The notes: generated by a model not told the origin, from the letters alone. Shown: positions 1 through 3,572, numbered from the stretch's first letter. The stretch is 6,146 nucleotides of DNA from an uncultured Lachnospiraceae bacterium (GCA_910583965.1 CAJUAE010000151.1:1-6146); one strand, 5' to 3'. Numbers and translations are program-made.

Positions 1-495
1 AGTTGTATTTTCTAATATATGTTGGTTTTGATTTTTATTGGGTGTTTCAATATTAGTTATAGTTTCTTGTAAATAGGTGTTTGGTATTTCTAAATTTGTT
101 TTTGAATGGGAAGGAGAATTTTCTAATACATGTTGGTTTTGATTTTTATTGGGTACTTCAACATTAGTTATAGTTTCCTGTAAATAGGGCTTTGGTATTT
201 CTAAATTTGTTTTTGAATGGGAAGGAGAACTTGTTTGTTCTGGAAAAGAAGGTACTATATTATCTAATGGCTTGTTTGGTATTTTATGCCATAAAAAATA
301 TAGTTTTTTACAACATAATATGGCAAGTAGTCCGAACAAAAGTGTTAGGAGAAAGCATATACCAACACCAATTAATTTTCCTGAAGTATTATTCGTACTG
401 CCTAATAGGACTATAGTAGAAATTAAGCTACCTAAGAACAAAAATGTTAAATATATAGCTCCTATAGAATATAGAATAGTCTTTATGATTTTCAT
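1..495 (-). CDS. Two-helix membrane protein with 37-residue tandem repeats (C-terminus off the left edge)
   Basis: A minus-strand frame stays open from an ATG at 495 to the window edge, giving at least 165 residues. I do not recognise the family. Residues 7-33 and 41-62 are strongly hydrophobic and read as two membrane segments separated by a short Asn/Ser/Gly loop. A basic stretch (CCKK, then WHK) follows, so the tail is probably cytoplasmic by the positive-inside rule. Residues 90-126 and 127-163 are two copies of a polar repeat running from SPSHSKTNLEIP through YLQETITN to PNKNQNQH and LEN. The start is supported by AAAGGAGA at 503-510, seven bases upstream. The gene is at least as AT-rich as its surroundings and is transcribed away from the toxin locus. 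It could be a surface or scaffold protein; nothing visible fixes a function. Confidence 0.75.
   Translation of the reverse strand, partial: MKIIKTILYSIGAIYLTFLFLGSLISTIVLLGSTNNTSGKLIGVGICFLLTLLFGLLAILCCKKLYFLWHKIPNKPLDNIVPSFPEQTSSPSHSKTNLEIPKPYLQETITNVEVPNKNQNQHVLENSPSHSKTNLEIPNTYLQETITNIETPNKNQNQHILENTT
7..228 (-). repeat. Two tandem 111-bp in-frame repeats
   Basis: Units 7-117 and 118-228 are nearly identical direct repeats of exactly 37 codons, in frame with the minus-strand membrane protein. The few differences include KP/NT, V/I and V/T changes in the encoded units. The high nucleotide identity suggests recent duplication. Sequence left of position 7 does not immediately resume the unit (it reads Thr-Thr instead of Ser-Pro). 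Confidence 0.93.
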
Positions 496-703
496 CTTAC
501 ATTCTCCTTTTTCAATTGTTTTAACTCTGCAATTTGAAGAGCCATATAATTACAATGTATTTAGTAATGATTATACAATAAAAAAGTAGAAAAAGATAGT
601 AGAATGTAATAAATTGATATTTTATTATAGTCAGTTAGAGATGGTTAAAGTTTGCAGTTTTGTGTATTATCAATCTCCAAGACTTGAAAATTAAGTTTTT
701 TAG
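496..703. other. AT-rich intergenic stretch, no gene seen
   Basis: Between the membrane-protein start and the toxin promoter I see only the ribosome binding site and the candidate -10 of the membrane-protein gene. The short open frames here lack ribosome binding sites and have no protein-like composition. No convincing terminator or RNA gene was found. Confidence 0.6.
570..598 (-). promoter_or_regulatory. Possible promoter of the repeat membrane protein
   Basis: On the minus strand a perfect TATAAT lies at 570-575. At 17-bp spacing the -35 position (593-598) reads TATCTT, a poor match. The site is about 75 bp upstream of the ATG at 495. The -10 is good but AT-rich DNA yields such matches by chance. 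Confidence 0.4.
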
Positions 704-732
704 TTGTATAGACCTATCAAATATGTTATACT
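704..732 (+). promoter_or_regulatory. Toxin mRNA promoter
   Basis: TTGTAT (704-709), a 17-bp spacer and TATACT (727-732), with an upstream TG making an extended -10 (TGTTATACT). Transcription would start near 739-740, at the repeat beginning GGCAATA. The leader to the toxin ATG would then be about 112 nt, which is long and structured as in type I toxin mRNAs. Confidence 0.72.
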
Positions 733-739
733 TTGAAAT

Positions 740-843
740 GGCAATATCATAACGGTAGGCGGTTAGCCCTCTACGGAGGGACTGTGACCCTCCGATTACA
801 TAGAGATCTGTATTAATTACAGAAATATATGAATAGAGGAGGG
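740..843 (+). promoter_or_regulatory. Structured toxin mRNA leader with mutually exclusive helices around the ribosome binding site
   Basis: The leader contains complementary purine and pyrimidine blocks: CCCTC (767-771), GGAGGG (775-780), CCCTCC (788-793) and the ribosome binding site GGAGGG (838-843). CCCTC can pair with GAGGG (776-780) across a TACG loop. GGAGGG 775-780 can instead pair with CCCTCC. CCCTCC is also a perfect complement of the ribosome binding site. A further 6-bp hairpin (807-812 with 818-823, loop TTAAT) precedes the binding site. The visible pairings allow an open and a closed state; which one forms is inferred. Confidence 0.6.
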
Positions 844-851
844 TGGTACAA

Positions 852-947
852 ATGATGACTATGGAAGGTCTCATTGCAGTAATTAGTCTTGCACTGACTG
901 CATTTGGACTCGGCTATACAATCGGAAGTAATAACACAAAAAAATAA
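852..947 (+). CDS. Small hydrophobic type I toxin (holin-like/Fst-like peptide)
   Basis: A 31-residue peptide with a short polar N-terminus, one membrane segment at about residues 6-24 (starting GLIAVISLALTAF and ending near GLGYTIG), and a polar, basic end (SNNTKK). This is the architecture of Fst, TxpA/BsrG and related holin-like toxins, which insert into the membrane and depolarise or damage it when not repressed by an antisense RNA. The start is set by AGAGGAGGGTGG at 835-846, nine bases before the first of two consecutive ATGs; a third ATG is codon 4. The stop codon lies inside the left arm of the terminator hairpin, so coding and termination signals overlap. The context decides the call: extended -10 promoter, long structured leader, and a convergent antisense gene. 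I recognise the class, not a named family member. Confidence 0.72.
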   Translation: MMTMEGLIAVISLALTAFGLGYTIGSNNTKK

Positions 948-980
948 CCGCCATAAGCTCCTCAACTTAGCGGTTATTTT
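941..980. terminator. Bidirectional terminator shared by toxin mRNA and antitoxin RNA
   Basis: A perfect 11-bp inverted repeat (AAAATAACCGC at 941-951, GCGGTTATTTT at 970-980) has A/T tracts on both sides, so it can terminate both strands. Inside it TAAG (954-957) pairs with CTTA (966-969), leaving the loop CTCCTCAA. Overlapping convergent transcripts at a shared terminator are the hallmark of Fst-type loci. Confidence 0.87.
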
Positions 981-1026
981 CTTACCAAAAACTTGAATAG
1001 GCTAACCGTCTATCGGTATTGCCTTT
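941..1026 (-). ncRNA. Antisense antitoxin RNA of the type I locus
   Basis: A small RNA is predicted from the promoter at 1033-1061 (start near 1026) to the shared terminator, about 85 nt. It overlaps the toxin transcript tail-to-tail across the terminator region and would act in trans by base pairing. Its 5' part (1000-1023 read on the minus strand) resembles the toxin mRNA's 5' part, and its terminator loop carries GAGGAG, a copy of the toxin ribosome binding site core. No meaningful open frame is present in it. The exact ends are inferred. Confidence 0.66.
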
Positions 1027-1032
1027 ATGTCT

Positions 1033-1061
1033 ACTATAGCATAGAATTTTATAAAAAGCAA
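1033..1061 (-). promoter_or_regulatory. Antitoxin RNA promoter
   Basis: On the minus strand: TTGCTT (1056-1061), a 17-bp spacer, and TATAGT (1033-1038) with an extended TG (TGCTATAGT). It is at least as strong as the toxin promoter, as expected if the unstable antitoxin must be made in excess. The -35 box begins one base beyond the stop codon of the upstream XRE gene. Confidence 0.75.
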
Positions 1062-1062
1062 T

Positions 1063-1455
1063 TCAAACATTCATTTCTTTTGAGTGAACTTGTTTTATAT
1101 ATTCGGCACTCTTAGTTATAACATGCTCTAAGGCATTCCAATCATCAGATGTATATTGCTCTAATATTTCAAACAAAAGTTCAGTAAGTTTGTTATTACG
1201 ATTTAAAATATTTTCCAACCTTTGCTTGACATTGTTGGGTTGCTCAATAAACATATTATCTTCGCCAGTTGAAAGCCAGATAGGATTAACGTTAAATTCT
1301 CGACAAATGGATTTTCGCATAGCTTCAGTTAGATTTCGCTTACTATTTTCAATACGTGAAATTGTTGTTTGTGCTACACCTAGTATATTTCCAAATTGTT
1401 CTAGGGTCATCTTATTTTCTTTACGAACTTTCTTTATTCTTTCACCTTCAGTCAT
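1063..1455 (-). CDS. XRE-family helix-turn-helix regulator, second gene of the pair
   Basis: 130 residues from ATG 1455. The N-terminal XRE/Cro-CI type DNA-binding domain covers about residues 3-64: TLEQFGNILG is the first HTH helix, AQTTISRIENSKR the turn and recognition helix, and CREFNVNPIWLSTGEDNMF is the conserved end of the domain. A helical C-terminal region ending SAEYIKQV is probably for dimerisation. It is a paralog of the upstream gene, with a different recognition helix. The start is ambiguous: a TTG at 1467 would add four residues but sits one base after the ribosome binding site, so ATG 1455 is preferred; it overlaps the upstream stop by eight bases (ATGACTGA). It is probably translationally coupled to the upstream gene. 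It lies directly upstream of the antitoxin promoter. Confidence 0.88.
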   Translation of the reverse strand: MTEGERIKKVRKENKMTLEQFGNILGVAQTTISRIENSKRNLTEAMRKSICREFNVNPIWLSTGEDNMFIEQPNNVKQRLENILNRNNKLTELLFEILEQYTSDDWNALEHVITKSAEYIKQVHSKEMNV

Positions 1456-1861
1456 TTTTTTCTTCAAGCTCCTTTGGAGCTTCTGTTGTTGTAAGTTGTT
1501 TTATATATTCGGCACTCTTGTTGACGATGCGTTCAAGGTTTTTCCAATCTTCAATAGAGTATTGAGCGAACATTTTGAATAAAGTATTTGCTAATTTACT
1601 TTCGTTATGCAAAAGTTTATCCAACATTTCAATTAAATCTATAGATTCGTCAATAAGCATATCGCCTTCACCAGTCGAAAGCCAGATAGGGTCAATACGA
1701 AATTCCCGACAAATAGATTTTCGCATTTGTTCTGTTACATTTCGTTTACCATTTTCGATATTTGATATGGCTACTTTGGTTACACCTAATATATTTCCAA
1801 ACTGTTCTAAAGTCATTCGATTTTTTTTACGAACTTCTTTTATTCTTTCGCCTTCAGTCAT
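1448..1861 (-). CDS. XRE-family helix-turn-helix regulator, first gene of the pair (probable repressor)
   Basis: 137 residues from ATG 1861, chosen because GGAGGTG (GGAGG at 1871-1875) lies nine bases upstream; an ATG at 1894 in the same frame has no ribosome binding site. An XRE/Cro-CI type HTH covers about residues 3-60 (TLEQFGNILG, then VTKVAISNIENGKR as turn and recognition helix), followed by the typical CREFRIDPIWLSTGEGDM segment. Residues 75-122 are helical, ending SAEYIKQL, and a charged tail (KELEEKND) follows. There is no peptidase domain, so it is not a self-cleaving LexA/CI type. It diverges from a strong plus-strand promoter across GATAACAA repeats, placing it as the likely repressor of that promoter and of itself. 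Confidence 0.9.
   Translation of the reverse strand: MTEGERIKEVRKKNRMTLEQFGNILGVTKVAISNIENGKRNVTEQMRKSICREFRIDPIWLSTGEGDMLIDESIDLIEMLDKLLHNESKLANTLFKMFAQYSIEDWKNLERIVNKSAEYIKQLTTTEAPKELEEKND
1466..1482 (-). promoter_or_regulatory. Hairpin sequestering the ribosome binding site between the two XRE genes
   Basis: On the minus strand AAGCTCC (1482-1476), loop AAA, GGAGCTT (1472-1466) form a perfect 7-bp stem that contains the only GGAG upstream of ATG 1455, 13 bases away. It lies inside the 3' end of the first gene, so a translating ribosome would open it. This suggests translational coupling; the effect is inferred. Confidence 0.6.
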
Positions 1862-1884
1862 TCGTTCACACCTCCAATAACATA

Positions 1885-1913
1885 ATATTAACATGGTCTT
1901 TTTAATTAGTCAA
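1885..1913 (-). promoter_or_regulatory. Promoter of the XRE pair
   Basis: Minus strand: TTGACT (1908-1913), 17-bp spacer, TAATAT (1885-1890) with an extended TG (TGTTAATAT). Transcription would start near 1878, leaving a very short leader carrying GGAGGTG before ATG 1861. No operator copy lies within it; the nearest GATAACAA begins at 1929. Confidence 0.6.
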
Positions 1914-1928
1914 TCAAAAGTAAACATA

Positions 1929-1989
1929 GATAACAAAAAATACTTGACATTGTTATCAAAGTAAAATATAATGTAATCAAAGATAACAA
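1929..1989. promoter_or_regulatory. Operator-like GATAACAA repeats between divergent promoters
   Basis: GATAACAA occurs at 1929-1936 and 1982-1989, and its reverse complement TTGTTATC at 1950-1957. The first two copies form a perfect 8-bp inverted repeat with a 13-bp spacer that covers the -35 box of the plus-strand promoter; the third copy lies just after its start site. This suits repression by a dimeric XRE protein. Which paralog binds is unknown. Confidence 0.68.
1944..1972 (+). promoter_or_regulatory. Consensus sigma-A promoter for the 57-residue gene
   Basis: TTGACA (1944-1949), a 17-bp spacer and TATAAT (1967-1972): both boxes perfect at ideal spacing. Such a strong promoter inside repeat elements is usually held off by a repressor. 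Start near 1979; leader of about 43 nt to GTG 2022. Confidence 0.87.
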
Positions 1990-2021
1990 ATAATTGCTTT
2001 TGTATAACAGGAGGTGAGTTC

Positions 2022-2195
2022 GTGGATAAGGAAAAGGAAGAATCAGCAAGGCGAACAATAGAGAGTTTTTTAGAAAAATCAGAAATCGAGAAGGCGTTTA
2101 TTCTTGGCTATATGGTAAAGAGAATACAGCTTAAGGAACTGGAAACAGGTTTAGTAGAGGAGCCAGAGTTGGTTGTAGAGTCGGAGAGGGGGTGA
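2022..2195 (+). CDS. Small acidic protein under the repressed promoter
   Basis: 57 residues from a GTG start, selected by AGGAGGTG (2009-2016) five bases upstream. The protein is charged and probably all-helical: an N-terminal KEKEESARR stretch, then SFLEKSEIEKAFILGYMVKRI, then an acidic tail rich in Glu (ELETGLVEEPEL). No membrane segment, zinc motif or HTH is visible. I do not recognise a family. It is the first gene behind the consensus promoter that the XRE pair appears to control. That is the position of Cro, antirepressor or excision-activator genes in phages and integrative elements, but the sequence itself gives no function. It reads toward the pseudogene at 2202 in the same frame. 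Confidence 0.66.
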   Translation: MDKEKEESARRTIESFLEKSEIEKAFILGYMVKRIQLKELETGLVEEPELVVESERG

Positions 2196-2201
2196 GGGAA
2201 G

Positions 2202-2509
2202 ATGGAATAGCCAAGAGAGCCTATATTTTATCCTAATGAGATACCTTGTTTAATTGAAGTGGATAATGAGACAGAGAATACGCTTCAAAGTAAAGAACTT
2301 GGAGCATCGGAAAATGTCCAGAGCGAAAATGGAGAAATTGAAGTTATAGTAGTAAAACAGAAAATGGAAAGTTTTTTCTGATGGTCGGCAATGAAAAAGT
2401 TGAGATATGTGATTTTACAACAAGAAGTTCCGCTCATGGGGAAACAGAACTTCTTGTTACAATTAAAGGTAAAACGGTATTTACAGAGTTGTCAGCCAAT
2501 GCAGGATAA
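2202..2509 (+). pseudogene. Broken small gene: nonsense codon 3 plus a one-base frameshift
   Basis: ATG 2202 (GAGGG just upstream) is followed by TAG at codon 3 (2208-2210), where CAG would read MEQPREP. The frame then stays open, with a Glu/Asn-rich linker and GEIEVIVV, until TGA 2379. One added A in the A4 run at 2354-2357 would join it to the frame reading ENGKFFLMVGNEKVEICDF, then GETELLVTIKGKTVFTEL, ending at TAA 2507-2509. The restored protein would be 102 residues. The two halves fit as one soluble, beta-rich product, so two lesions in one gene is the simplest reading. It may be the remnant of a larger protein. The EICDF...TELLVTI pattern faintly recalls the segment before DUF927 helicase-like domains, but this is weak. 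Programmed recoding or sequence errors are alternatives. Confidence 0.6.
2419..2458. repeat. Perfect 12-bp inverted repeat inside the pseudogene
   Basis: AACAAGAAGTTC (2419-2430) and GAACTTCTTGTT (2447-2458) are exact reverse complements with a 16-base loop. There is no T tract, so it is not an obvious terminator. It lies in the 3' half of the broken gene. Confidence 0.85.
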
Positions 2510-2535
2510 CAGAAGTGACAGGGCTGGAAATCCAT
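2434..2535 (-). CDS. Possible 33-residue peptide downstream of promoter cassette copy 1
   Basis: An ATG at 2535 follows AAAGGAG (2545-2551) by nine bases and lies behind the minus-strand promoter of cassette copy 1, so transcription and translation signals are both present. The peptide begins MDFQPCHFCYPALADN and is antisense to the end of the pseudogene. It has a PCHFC motif but no recognisable domain. It may instead be an accidental frame after a duplicated promoter, with the transcript acting only as antisense RNA. Confidence 0.27.
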   Translation of the reverse strand: MDFQPCHFCYPALADNSVNTVLPLIVTRSSVSP

Positions 2536-2543
2536 GAATTTGT

Positions 2544-2647
2544 TCTCCTTTCTTCTGTACTCGGCTTTGGGGGAGTCTGTGAGTACAGTATAAGGCAGAA
2601 GCAGTAAAAGGGCAAGGCACAATTAAGTTTGCAGGAAAGAAAGCGTT
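2544..2647 (-). repeat. Promoter/leader cassette, copy 1
   Basis: About 104 bp, closely similar to 3132-3236 in the same orientation (offset 588-589). On the minus strand both copies hold, in order, TTGCCC, 17 bp, TATACT, an inverted repeat TGTACTC...GAGTACA and AAAGGAG. In copy 1 the inner stem is weaker (GGCT with AGTC, one G-U pair). On the plus strand the distal part is an open frame encoding KGQG.I.FA.K that ends by overlapping the next gene's start. Confidence 0.85.
2587..2615 (-). promoter_or_regulatory. Minus-strand promoter in cassette copy 1
   Basis: TTGCCC (2610-2615), 17-bp spacer, TATACT (2587-2592). The inverted repeat TGTACTC/GAGTACA (2556-2562, 2581-2587) has its right arm between the -10 and the start site, so it could be an operator. 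Confidence 0.55.
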
Positions 2648-2671
2648 AAAAGGTAGAGAGAAGGTGAGAAT

Positions 2672-2905
2672 ATGAGAGATATTATGGAGATAGTATGTGA
2701 AGCCAGAGAGAAGACGAGAACACCTTTAGAGAATCAGAATTTATTCACGGAAATGCTTTTTGCTGAACTTGGAAAAATGAAAAGTGCGGATATTGCACCA
2801 CACCTTTCATGTGTATTTGATCTTTTACAACGTGAGTACAGGATAACATTAAGATTCCCTGCGGGTTTCAATGAACCGGATGCCACTAAGGGTGATGTCG
2901 AATGA
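2672..2905 (+). CDS. Small hypothetical protein
   Basis: 77 residues from ATG 2672, with GAGAAGGTGA upstream at normal spacing; ATG 2684 (codon 5) is a poorer alternative. The composition is protein-like and soluble: IMEIVCEAREKTRT, then NLFTEMLFAELGKMK, SADIAPHLSCVFDLLQREY and ITLRFP, mostly helical with a short strand near the end. No motif identifies a family. The start codon overlaps a TGA that ends the short plus-strand frame in cassette copy 1 (ATGA), as if translationally coupled to something older. The last 57 bases overlap the convergent gene at 2849-3121. Confidence 0.62.
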   Translation: MRDIMEIVCEAREKTRTPLENQNLFTEMLFAELGKMKSADIAPHLSCVFDLLQREYRITLRFPAGFNEPDATKGDVE

Positions 2906-3121
2906 CATTTCTTCCAATGGATGAAGGCTAATAGAAGCATCATTAAGTAAGTTGTCTGAAACATTAGTGACGAAGCCTTTTTCGAGCATGTCAGAAATAT
3001 TATTGATAACAGTTAAAAGATAATCTGGACTTTTTGGAAGTACAGTAAAATGGTTATTCCCTGTTTTTCTGTAGTGCTCATAGGCTTCATAGAGGATAAA
3101 ATATTCTTCTTTTGCGTTCAT
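2849..3121 (-). CDS. Small winged-helix-like hypothetical protein
   Basis: 90 residues from ATG 3121, preceded by AAAGGAG (3133-3139) at 11 bases and by the promoter of cassette copy 2. The frame extends upstream to 3235, and that longer reading happens to look like a lipoprotein leader (LTGC), but it would cross the promoter and ribosome binding site, so ATG 3121 is preferred. The order of elements suggests a winged helix: EYFILYEAYEHYRKTGN as the first helix, PDYLLTVINNISDMLEKGFV as the next helices, and SFDITLSGIRFIETRR as the closing wing. The closing ITLSGIRFIE is typical of small DUF2513/YjcQ-type proteins found on phages and mobile elements; the family match is tentative and no DNA target is known. 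It ends 57 bases inside the convergent gene. Confidence 0.68.
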   Translation of the reverse strand: MNAKEEYFILYEAYEHYRKTGNNHFTVLPKSPDYLLTVINNISDMLEKGFVTNVSDNLLNDASISLHPLEEMSFDITLSGIRFIETRRES

Positions 3122-3131
3122 TATGGTGCGC

Positions 3132-3236
3132 TCTCCTTTCTTATGTACTCGGCTGGTGGCACAGCCTGTGAGTACAGTATAAGACAGAAGAAATAAAAGG
3201 GCAAGGCGCAATTGAGTTTGCGGACAAGAATGCATT
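3132..3236 (-). repeat. Promoter/leader cassette, copy 2
   Basis: Second copy of the cassette at 2544-2647. The inverted repeat TGTACTC (3144-3150) with GAGTACA (3170-3176) is conserved. The inner arms GGCTG (3151-3155) and CAGCC (3162-3166) form a better stem than in copy 1. It directly precedes the gene starting at 3121. Its plus-strand frame ends in a TGA (3256-3258) that overlaps the ribosome binding site of the HTH gene. Confidence 0.85.
3176..3204 (-). promoter_or_regulatory. Minus-strand promoter of the 90-residue gene
   Basis: TTGCCC (3199-3204), 17-bp spacer, TATACT (3176-3181), start near 3169. The GGCTG/CAGCC hairpin would lie at the 5' end of the transcript, before AAAGGAG. Both boxes are conserved in copy 1, which strengthens the call. 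Confidence 0.63.
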
Positions 3237-3263
3237 TAGTGAGGTGGAGGGGAGGTGAAAGGA

Positions 3264-3479
3264 ATGCCAGAGTTACTATATACAGTACAAGACGTAGCAA
3301 AGATTCTTAAAACAAATGAAGCTTATGTTCGTCGGCTTATTAAAAAGGGCTTGTTAAAAGCTATGGTATTAGGGCGGGTTAAAGTGAGAGCTTCCGCATT
3401 AGAAGAGTTTCTTGAGCAGTATGAAGGGTATGATGTTACGAACGTGGACGACATCAAGAAAATGGAGATAACAGATTAA
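3264..3479 (+). CDS. Excisionase-type helix-turn-helix protein
   Basis: 71 residues from ATG 3264, with GGGGAGG (3249-3255) eight bases upstream; an in-frame GTG at 3255 lies inside that site and is rejected. The pattern LYTVQDVAKILKTNEAYVRRLIKKGLL...LGRVKVRASALEEFLEQ matches the MerR-like HTH_17/excisionase family: a helix-turn-helix at about residues 6-29, the wing at VLGRVKVR (36-43), and a last helix. Such proteins act as recombination directionality factors beside integrases, or as small plasmid regulators and replication accessory proteins. No integrase is in the window and rep is the next gene, so a regulatory or replication-linked role is as likely as excision. The tail (DVTNVDDIKKME) is acidic. 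Confidence 0.82.
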   Translation: MPELLYTVQDVAKILKTNEAYVRRLIKKGLLKAMVLGRVKVRASALEEFLEQYEGYDVTNVDDIKKMEITD

Positions 3480-3548
3480 GTGGTCTCTGTGTCTTCTGCG
3501 CAGCATATAGGTGTTTGTGTCAGATAGCATTAAGACTATCTATGGGTT

Positions 3549-3572
3549 GTGCAGGAGGCACTTTTTATTTTT
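3549..3572 (+). terminator. Weak intrinsic terminator after the HTH gene
   Basis: GTGC (3549-3552), loop AGGAG, GCAC (3558-3561), followed by T5, A, T5. The T tract is good but the stem has only four base pairs, so termination may be partial. Confidence 0.38.

Larger units (their letters stand above)
740..1023. repeat. Inverted repeats at the 5' ends of toxin and antitoxin transcripts
   Basis: CGGTAGGCGGTTAGCC at 753-768 (plus) and CGATAGACGGTTAGCC at 1015-1000 (minus) match at 14 of 16 positions. Both are preceded by GGCAATA (740-746 plus; 1023-1017 minus). The two RNAs thus begin alike. The core GGUUAGCC can pair with a second copy of itself, all eight positions, using two G-U pairs. Confidence 0.85.

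Noticed and set aside
1..228. CRISPR array
   Set aside because: The two 111-bp repeats are adjacent with no spacers and are in-frame coding sequence.
192..589. Plus-strand open frames over the membrane-protein gene
   Set aside because: They are antisense to a longer minus-strand frame with a good ribosome binding site, membrane segments and in-frame repeats. They have no upstream ribosome binding site.
635..874. 79-residue minus-strand frame across the toxin leader
   Set aside because: It lies opposite the toxin promoter, leader and start codon and has no ribosome binding site or protein-like pattern.
1190..1880. Plus-strand frames with hydrophobic stretches opposite the XRE genes
   Set aside because: They are shadows of the two HTH genes; the repeated look simply reflects the XRE duplication.
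2391..2534. Plus-strand frame starting MKKLRYVILQQ
   Set aside because: It is a third frame over the pseudogene with no ribosome binding site; the other frame there (VEICDF...TELLVTI) looks far more like protein.
2849..3235. Lipoprotein with signal peptide and LTGC lipobox (128-residue reading)
   Set aside because: The extra 38 residues would span the promoter and ribosome binding site of the 90-residue gene. The similar reading in copy 1 (2434-2622) lacks the cysteine, so the lipobox is a coincidence.
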